A stretch of DNA of 64,000 bases. It comes from Flectonema sp. DT1601. Taxonomy: Eukaryota; Euglenozoa; Diplonemea; Diplonemida; Diplonemidae. A program made the position numbers and the translations under genes. Below, in pieces: positions 57,586 through 64,000 of the stretch; the stretch's first letter is position 1, and each line of letters starts with the position of its first letter. Location of the stretch: the NCBI GenBank assembly GCA_964019425.1, contig OZ025854.1, positions 310,001-374,000 on the forward strand, written 5' to 3'. A model generated the notes under the pieces. It worked only from the letters and a program-made list of their open reading frames with translations. It ran no database searches and was not told where the DNA came from.

Positions 57586-58089
57586 ACAGGTTAGTAGTCA
57601 CTGATTAGCCATGTTTTCTTGTACGTAGAGAGGACTGACTCAGCTGCTTTGGAATTCTTCGAATGAAAGAATCGAAATCCCCCCACGAGAGGGGAACGAG
57701 AAAAAAAAAAAAAGCAAGAACAAAAAAAAAAAAAAAAAACTATCAAAAAAAAAAAAGAAGAAAGGTAATCAGCAAAAGTACGAAAGGGTAGTAAAAAAAA
57801 ATAATAAAAAAAAAAATTTGCTAACTCAGTCAGTCAGTCAGTCAGTGTTTGTTAGAAGCAAAATAAATAAAAATAATTTGTTGAGAATAAGACAACACGA
57901 GTGAACAATTCTTTTCTTCCCCTTCTCAGCTACCGTTCTAAAATGAAGTTAATTATTGTTCCTTCACATCTCTTCACTGTATCCTCAACAGATCTTATTT
58001 CACAAGTACGTATTCATTTATCGGTAACTACGTCTTCTGTTTTTTTTAAATTTATTAATTTTTTTATTTTAACCGTCCCTCAGTAAACC
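57586..58089. other. Intergenic, A-rich, with GTCA microsatellite
   Basis: A runs at 57700-57760 and (CAGT)n at 57827-57846. A short frame starting at 57942 (MKLIIVPS...) runs to the stop just before the next gene; its N-terminus follows a CTTCTCAG and it could be a tiny protein, but has no support beyond that. TCCCTCAG (58083) is the presumed acceptor for the next gene. Confidence 0.45.
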
Positions 58090-58797
58090 ATGACAGATAT
58101 AAAAAGAAGGAAAACCGATCCTGACTTAATCAGATTTAAATGGAAGAACAGAAACAATTCACAAACTGACGCAGTCTTAACATTAACTTGTGGTATTAGA
58201 ATTGTCTTAGGAGAGGAAGAAGATCTTTTGAGAAATAAAAAATTAATTGAAACAATAAAAGAAAAGATGGAACTCTCTCTAGGAGATGAACAGATCGGCG
58301 GATACAACGACAAGAAGATGTGCATTGCTGTTACTAGAAACAGGAACACGGATTATGTTTGTGGTGCAGTATTTTTTCATAGATTGGAAAAAGTTTGGAG
58401 GATGATTGATTTAGAGAGAGAGGAAAAAGAATCAGACGTAATAAAAAAACTAGTAAAAGATAAACAACCTTTAACTACTTCATCTCTTGAATCCTCACTT
58501 CCATCTCCAACTACCATCGATGTTCCCGACAGTGCTGAGGAATGGGCTCAACAAAACCACGTGGCCTCACATGTTACATCAGGTCAAGGATGTGTTTGTG
58601 GTATAAGTCGTATTTGGGTTGAGGAAGACTATCGTCGAATTGGTATCGGAACTGGTCTTGTTGACGGTGCTCGTTCCAGTCTCGTCTTCGGTTATGAAAT
58701 ACCTGCCGCACAAGTAGCATTCTCACAACCAACTGTTACTGGTAAACTACTTGCTGCAACCTACACATCTAGAGCTGATTTCTTCGTTTATTCTTGA
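58090..58797 (+). CDS. ECO1: Eco1/ESCO-type cohesin acetyltransferase, lacking the zinc finger
   Basis: 235 residues. The C-terminal 60 residues match the acetyltransferase core of Eco1/ESCO: CGISRIWVEEDYRRIGIGTGLVDGAR (ESCO has CGISRIWVFxxxRRxxIAxRMxD) and FSQPTVTGKLLAATY (ESCO FSDPTPDGKLFAxxY). The first 110 residues align with the family's N-terminal acetyltransferase segment (GIRIVLGEEE, MCIAVTRN). The usual C2H2 zinc finger before it is absent and the protein starts directly at KRRKTDPDL. The conserved Asp of FSDPT is Gln. Family members acetylate the Smc3 head to lock sister-chromatid cohesion. Both losses make the activity worth testing. Single exon; start 7 bases after CCCTCAG. Confidence 0.88.
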   Translation: MTDIKRRKTDPDLIRFKWKNRNNSQTDAVLTLTCGIRIVLGEEEDLLRNKKLIETIKEKMELSLGDEQIGGYNDKKMCIAVTRNRNTDYVCGAVFFHRLEKVWRMIDLEREEKESDVIKKLVKDKQPLTTSSLESSLPSPTTIDVPDSAEEWAQQNHVASHVTSGQGCVCGISRIWVEEDYRRIGIGTGLVDGARSSLVFGYEIPAAQVAFSQPTVTGKLLAATYTSRADFFVYS

Positions 58798-59065
58798 GTA
58801 TCATCAATACTGTCTTTTTTTTGTATCACAATTTTTGATCCTGGCAATCACGCTGGGAAAATTCTTTTTCCAAAAAAAAAATAATAATAATAATAATGAT
58901 GCTTGCTTACGAGCATACAACCTTCGGCCTGTAGGCTACCTTAGATTAGATTATCCTGTTTATTGGATTTTATACTTTTTTAAAAAAAAAAAAAAATTTA
59001 AAAAAACAAGTGTGTTCCTTTTAGGGTAACAGTTAATTCTTCAGAGGGGGTTCTTCATACATAAA

Positions 59066-60187
59066 ATGAGTATTACTTGTAAGGATATCTTCGACTCACT
59101 ATTCTCTCCCTCTGAACTCCGTGCGATTGGAACCCTCGCACGTGATAAAATTACTGGAAAATATATATTAGATGAGACTGACTTATCCGAGAGTGATAAA
59201 TGGTGTTTTAATATTTTAAAAGAAGTAAGCAGGTCGTTTACGTTCGTCGTGATGCAACTACAAGGTGAAGATAGAAGGGCAGTTTGTGTATTTTATCTCG
59301 TTTTGAGAGCACTGGACACTATCGAGGATGACATGCGTATAAAGGTTGAGGATAAGATACCGATGCTTGAGAAATTTCATGAAAAACTTTCTCTGGATTC
59401 ATACTCTCAAACTGGGATTGGTTTCGGTCACGAGGCAATTCTGCTGGAGAATTACAGTCACGTATTGAATTCTTACCATCGACTACAACCTAAAAATAAA
59501 AAAGTTATATCTGAAATTTGTCAAAAAATGTCAACTGGGATGATCATCTTCCTCACAAAAACAGTTCAAAAGACAGCTGACTACGACGAATACTGTCATT
59601 ATGTTGCTGGGTTAGTGGGATACGGGCTAACAGATATCTTCAGCATTGACATTGAGAGAGGTGTTCAAAACTGCATGGGTTTATTTCTTCAAAAAGTTAA
59701 CATCATCAGAGACTACAAAGAAGACCAAATAGAAGATCCACCGAGGTGTTATTGGCCAAAAGAAATTTGGGATAAACACGCTACCAACTTAGGTGATTTT
59801 TTAGAACCAATTAACGTCACTTGCGCTGTTCGATGTCTAAACGAATTAGTTGAAAACGCTCTTCTGTTGGTGAAAGATGTTATAAATTACCTAACTGTGT
59901 GTAGTAAGACTTGTCACTCATCTGTATTCACATTCTGTGCCATTCCACAAATAATGGCTGCTGCAACGCTATCACTACTTTATAACAATCCATTGGTTTT
60001 CTCAACGAGAGTGAAAATTAGAAAAGGTGTGTCAGCTCGAATCCTAACAGGTTGCTATGATAGGAAATCAACGATGAGTCTTCTCAAAGAGTTTTTAATT
60101 GATATTAAAGTTAGGACTGATCAGAATTCAGAAATATTCAAATCAATTACCAGCAGTGTGGATCTCATTCAGTCGTTAGATAGTTAA
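59066..60187 (+). CDS. SQS: Squalene synthase
   Basis: 373 residues, single exon. Both prenyl-diphosphate/magnesium motifs are present: LRALDTIEDDM and NIIRDYKEDQ. The central YCHYVAGLVGYGL motif and the VSRSFTFVVMQL region are also conserved. The enzyme condenses two farnesyl diphosphates to squalene with NADPH, the first committed step to sterols, on the ER or related membranes. The C-terminal membrane helix typical of eukaryotic squalene synthases is missing: the protein ends at IQSLDS with no hydrophobic stretch. Either it is soluble, or a last exon is unread; no frame with a helix is obvious in the next 200 bases. Confidence 0.96.
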   Translation: MSITCKDIFDSLFSPSELRAIGTLARDKITGKYILDETDLSESDKWCFNILKEVSRSFTFVVMQLQGEDRRAVCVFYLVLRALDTIEDDMRIKVEDKIPMLEKFHEKLSLDSYSQTGIGFGHEAILLENYSHVLNSYHRLQPKNKKVISEICQKMSTGMIIFLTKTVQKTADYDEYCHYVAGLVGYGLTDIFSIDIERGVQNCMGLFLQKVNIIRDYKEDQIEDPPRCYWPKEIWDKHATNLGDFLEPINVTCAVRCLNELVENALLLVKDVINYLTVCSKTCHSSVFTFCAIPQIMAAATLSLLYNNPLVFSTRVKIRKGVSARILTGCYDRKSTMSLLKEFLIDIKVRTDQNSEIFKSITSSVDLIQSLDS

Positions 60188-60679
60188 GGAGAGTTCGAAC
60201 GCCTATTTTTTTTTTTTTTTTTTTTTAAAAAAGGGACATGCGATTGCTATTGTGCTTCTGTCTTAGTCACACGTGTTATCTCTTTTGGATCGTATCGTTT
60301 CTCGGAAAGGTGTGGCTCTAGGCCTTTGCTTTCTGGTTTTTTTTTTTTTTTTTTTTTTTTTTTCCTTTTGATTTTTTACTGCGTGGCTCTAAGCCGAAAA
60401 AAGATGATATCCACCTCTCCCCTATTTACCTTTACCTTTCCCCCTGACTGGAGGCCCAATTGCCTGCCTGTTGTGTTGTGTTTGATTGTTTCTTCTTAGT
60501 TAAGTGAATCTCTCTGGGTAAGTAGCAGTACTCTGAATCTCTAATCTAAACAATCGGTAGTCATCCCCTCTTTAGTTCCATGGCTTCATGCCGAGTCTTG
60601 TTCTTATTCTACTCGTTCGTATTGCTAAACAATTATATTTATTACATCTGAACAGGTCTTAAAAAGGAGTAGTGCTACG
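60188..60679. other. Intergenic, T-rich
   Basis: T runs at 60206-60227 and 60339-60363. The phrase GTGTGGCTCTAGGCC near 60311 and GCGTGGCTCTAAGCC near 60380 form a short imperfect direct repeat, each beside a T run. No gene. CATCTGAACAG (60655) is the presumed acceptor of the next gene. Confidence 0.55.
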
Positions 60680-61996
60680 ATGCTACCCAAACGGAGACGT
60701 CGGCAGGCATTGCTACTAGGGGCTACGATATTGTTGGTGTTGTGGCATTATGCATCGAGGAGTCTATTAACGACTTCCAGAACTATAAATTCTACAACCA
60801 GAAAAACATCAGCAGACTTAAAGCGAAAAGGAAACTGTTGGTATGAACCAACTCCATTTGACATGTGCGTTGAAGGTGGTGAGTTGTTTTTATTCGGATC
60901 AGACAAAGATGAGGTAGAAAACGTTAATCTATGCGTTGGCTATCCTCAACAAAAACCTGAAGGCACCTTTGTAAAACTACACCACAAAAGAAGAGAGTCA
61001 GATCAACTAGGCTCAATGTTTGACTCATCAAAGAACGTACAGCTAGACGTTGAGTTCAGGATCGGTTACTTCATAACGACTACTCTAGAAACAAATTTAT
61101 TCCATATAATAAGAGATAACCTCGCTAACATTGCAGACATGATTGAGTCGCGTGGTGGTTCTTATGGTGATGGTCGGGTTTTTTTGTTGCCTAAAAATCC
61201 TCGATTGTCGCATATAAACAACGATCGTTTTCATTTTTTATTCTCAGCGTTGACTGGTGTGCAATACGAGTCACCTTCTTCAACTGATTCTCTTGTAGCT
61301 CCACTGTCTAGTATCCCACAAGGTCATCGGGTTTGTTTTAAGAGGGCCTATCTTGGACAGTCGTTTTCAGGATACAGTAATGGTCCAGTTGGCCGATTGA
61401 TACCTGTAGCAACTGCAGTAAGAAAAGCATATAATTTGGTATCTGTTCGACCTCCTGTGAGATTGAGATCGTCTAAGCTTAAGATGGTAATGATAAAGAG
61501 ATCACCTGACGGTATTGTTGACAGAACAATTGGAAATTTAGATGAAATTCAGAAACTGTCAGAACGAATGGATTTTATATCAAGAGCGGCGATACTACAG
61601 GAATACACTGTTGTTGATCAGATGACTATTGCTTCACAAGCAGATGTTGTGTTGGGAGCTCATGGACAAGGACTTTCGTGGTGCATGTTTCTGTCAGTCA
61701 ATTCTGTTTGTCTTGAACTGCAGATTTGGAATGATAAACGATCAGATTATCGACTCTTATCAAAATGGTCAAAGGTTCATAATGTCATAGTCACTCTGAC
61801 CAATCCTTCACAAGTTTCATTTCAAAAAATTGATTTTACTGATGCTCAAAAGATGGCTCTTAAATACTACCGACCAATATCAAATTTGGTACACCGTCAG
61901 TATCAAACTATTTACCCGAATATGACAGAAATTGAAATGAGCTTAGTAAAAACAAAAGCGTTATTATATGGTGAAATAGTAGAGAAGTTTGACTAA
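60680..61996 (+). CDS. GT61-like (EOGT/POMGNT2-type) glycosyltransferase
   Basis: 438 residues, single exon. A short basic cytoplasmic stretch (PKRRRRQ) precedes a signal anchor (residues 9-25, ALLLGATILLVLWHYA), giving a type II Golgi or ER topology. The conserved C-terminal signature of family GT61 is clear: MTIASQADVVLGAHGQGLSW then CLELQIWN, where the His-Gly loop helps bind the nucleotide-sugar. Upstream GYFITTTLETNLFHIIRDNL matches the family's NxxHxxxD region. GT61 enzymes transfer GlcNAc or xylose to proteins or glycans; donor and acceptor here are unknown. It is the second glycosyltransferase in the cluster after 53.4 kb. Confidence 0.88.
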   Translation: MLPKRRRRQALLLGATILLVLWHYASRSLLTTSRTINSTTRKTSADLKRKGNCWYEPTPFDMCVEGGELFLFGSDKDEVENVNLCVGYPQQKPEGTFVKLHHKRRESDQLGSMFDSSKNVQLDVEFRIGYFITTTLETNLFHIIRDNLANIADMIESRGGSYGDGRVFLLPKNPRLSHINNDRFHFLFSALTGVQYESPSSTDSLVAPLSSIPQGHRVCFKRAYLGQSFSGYSNGPVGRLIPVATAVRKAYNLVSVRPPVRLRSSKLKMVMIKRSPDGIVDRTIGNLDEIQKLSERMDFISRAAILQEYTVVDQMTIASQADVVLGAHGQGLSWCMFLSVNSVCLELQIWNDKRSDYRLLSKWSKVHNVIVTLTNPSQVSFQKIDFTDAQKMALKYYRPISNLVHRQYQTIYPNMTEIEMSLVKTKALLYGEIVEKFD

Positions 61997-62210
61997 TTGT
62001 CCATCACAGAATTGACTGGCCAAAAAGCCTTCCTATGAGGAGGAACACCAAAAACGATAGAATTCATAAATTTAACGATTTTCTCTTTCTTCACCACAGC
62101 TATACATGTTGTCGAGAGTAATTGTTTTCATCCTTATTACTTGAACGCGGTGTAAGCTTTGGTAAAGTATTATTCCCTTCCTCAGTATCTCCCTCCCTGA
62201 GAACTACACA

Positions 62211-64000
62211 ATGCCAGCTCCCCCATCCCGTAAGAAGGAGAAGAAGCAGGGGTACACTGCCGTATGTAATTATTTCTGTATCTTATGTGGGTTAAAAGTG
62301 TTAAGAATGAAAAGTAAATACCAAACCACAGAACCAACTTCTTGGAGCAGTCCTGATCGGTACCTTCAGCATTATCGCTCTGTCACTCTTCCCTGACATG
62401 TCTGACAACGCTTCATACAACGCGTTCACTGCATCGATGGGTATCAAGAGAGGACGTGTTGAAACCGTTTGCACTGGTTACGGAGATGAACGTGTTTGCT
62501 CGTTGGAAGCTGCTAGAAACATCAACGCTGGTGACAAGGTTATCTCCATGCCTACCAAGAACATGCTTCAGGCACAGGATGTTATTCAGGAACCGCAGTT
62601 TAAGGATTTGCTTGCATACGACGGTGAAGGTCTCAAGGCCGCCCTCAAGGACAACGGTGTCAACGAGGCCTTCTACCAGACTTTCGTTATGACCTTCAAG
62701 ATCTGGCACGAGAGAAAGATCGGAAGCAGTTCTGCCATCGCCGCTTGGCTCGATGTCCTTCCAACGAAGCCAAACCACGCTATCTTCTTTACCGATGAGG
62801 AGGCAACTTGCCTCGACAGAATCTCATTTGATGACCGTAACGCTACCTCCACAATGGTAAAGGGAATGGCTGGCGCTATTGAGCAGCTCTGCAAGGACCC
62901 TGCTGCCTCTGGACTGTACAGCTGCAGATACGTCAACGCTGACGTCACCAACGAAGTCATGTGGGCCTTCGCCACTGTTTCACAGAGAGGATGGGGTGAG
63001 CTCACTGCTCCTATGTTGATCCCAATGGTTGATCTTGCTTTGTCCCACCCGGGATTGTGCAACCCTGCTGTTGACAAGGATGACTCATGCTTCCAGAGAG
63101 ACAGACAGCACTTCCTTCAGCCAGAGCAGGACCCTGAGAACAAGGATGTCATCTACTTCAGAGCAAGAAACTCACGTATGTCTATTTGTTTTTACTCTCT
63201 GTTGCAAGCCCTTGAAAACAACACAAATAATTAAATCAGTTTTGAAGGGTGACCCAATCTTCGCCACCTACACCATGCGTGCACCTTGGGAGATTTTGAC
63301 CATGTACGGATACGTTGACTACGCAACTGACTCATTCCCTGACTTGGAATTCAGAACCAGATTCAACAAGTTCACTCAGGAGAACAAGGTTGACGCTAAC
63401 TCGTTAGCTAAGGACCACCCTTTGAAGGCCTGCACCCAGGCATACAGAATGGGATGGGGTATCTCTGGAATGCCAAAGAAAGAACTTCGTGACTGGTATG
63501 TACTCAATAATAATAATAATAATAATAACTTTAACTTGCATACTTCTCAAACAACAACAGCTGGAGCAACATGTTCTACTTCACTGAGAACCCAGAAGCA
63601 CTCACCTTTGACGAGGAATCCCAGGTCGCCTTCGAGGAGTGGAAGAACGACGAGGTTGCTCAGTTAAAGTCGAAGTTCTTGTCCTGGAGACACACCCACG
63701 CTGCCGCCAGGGTATGTAGTCTTTTGTTGTTGTTTAGAATCATTTGTTGCAGTTCACATTAAAGCAAATAAAATAAAACAGAACGTCGGAAGCGTCATCG
63801 CCCAACCAGCTCCAAAGCACTGCGAGGAGAAGAACGGAAGACTTCCAGTGATCGCTGCTTCAAGAGATTTGGTTAACATGATCTACAACAGAATTCTCAC
63901 CACCTCCGCCAAGAAGGAGACTGCTGCCTTTGCCAAGTGGAAGGCCGCTGATGAGTCTGCTGACGCTGAGTTCCCTGAGCCACAGGCACCAGTCAAGGAG
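62211..64000 (+). CDS. SET-domain methyltransferase with N-terminal membrane anchor (5 exons read, cut by window edge)
   Basis: Exons 62211-62261, 62332-63175, 63240-63495, 63561-63711 and 63782 onward, all in frame; introns are 64-70 nt with GTATGT donors. The first exon gives a basic MPAPPSRKKEKKQGYTA. The second starts with a hydrophobic segment (NQLLGAVLIGTFSIIALSLF), a signal anchor, which an ATG at 62398 alone would miss. The rest resembles LSMT/SETD3/SETD6 lysine methyltransferases: a split SET domain (LEAARNINAGDKVIS, LPTKPNHAIFF, MLIPMVDLALSH) then a helical substrate domain (DWCWSNMFYF). In the SET core the usual DxxNH reads DLALSH, losing the Asn. Codons are C/G-ending like alpha-tubulin, suggesting high expression. 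Confidence 0.88.

Noticed and set aside
57901-58086. Upstream exon of the Eco1-like gene
   Set aside because: Joining it to the next exon in any simple way meets a stop just before the ATG at 58090; it may be a tiny separate frame.
62398-63234. SET protein as a single-exon gene starting at 62398
   Set aside because: The frame is open upstream into a hydrophobic segment and joins perfectly to a 17-codon first exon; the right end is a retained intron.

Overview
The window is nuclear DNA from a protist. Alpha-tubulin (49.5 kb) carries residues I remember as typical of Euglenozoa: [18 protein letters not shown] and a C-terminus close to GAESADxxGEEDxEEY. All protein genes I accept lie on the + strand from about 5.7 kb to the right edge, as in a euglenozoan directional gene cluster. 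Most start codons sit 5-50 bases after a pyrimidine-rich tract ending in AG, which looks like a spliced-leader (trans-splicing) acceptor. Several genes also have short GT-AG cis introns, mostly with GTATGT donors. Cis introns plus a directional cluster argue for a diplonemid or euglenid rather than a trypanosomatid. This placement is inference, because no spliced-leader sequence can be read from genomic DNA.

Layout: 1-4861 is a satellite array with a 1357-bp unit, cut by the left edge. 4.9-6.3 kb holds a duplicated 230-bp block and a gene for a Lys/Ala-rich protein of unknown type. 6.9-14.3 kb has a coiled-coil gene, two Lys/Gly-rich genes (the second with a La motif) and a large coiled-coil protein ending in a CaaX-like box. 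15.8-21.4 kb has an UNC93-like transporter, a CDF/ZnT zinc transporter and a mitochondrial [2Fe-2S] ferredoxin. 22-23 kb has a tRNA-Ala on the opposite strand and a short Mutator-like (MULE) transposon remnant. 23.5-30 kb has a MORN/EF-hand protein, MOZART1, a coiled-coil protein, a protein with a K/G tail and a multipass membrane protein. 30.0-36.4 kb is a gene-free, homopolymer-rich stretch.

The right half holds a mitochondrial-type coiled-coil membrane protein, a Thr/Pro-stalked surface protein, an FCP1/SCP-like HAD protein without its nucleophile, a four-exon PPP phosphatase with an antisense fossil in its first intron, alpha-tubulin, an RNF126-like E3, a GT-A glycosyltransferase, MOB1, a divergent PRMT, an Eco1/ESCO acetyltransferase, squalene synthase, a GT61-like glycosyltransferase and a membrane-anchored SET-domain protein cut by the right edge.

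The neighbours do not form one pathway, as expected where genes are co-transcribed regardless of function. A loose cytoskeletal theme (MOZART1, alpha-tubulin, MORN, coiled-coil proteins, MOB1) may be chance. The most interesting general signal is that cis-intron 3' ends are A-rich and lack a polypyrimidine tract, while most inferred trans-splice acceptors have one.
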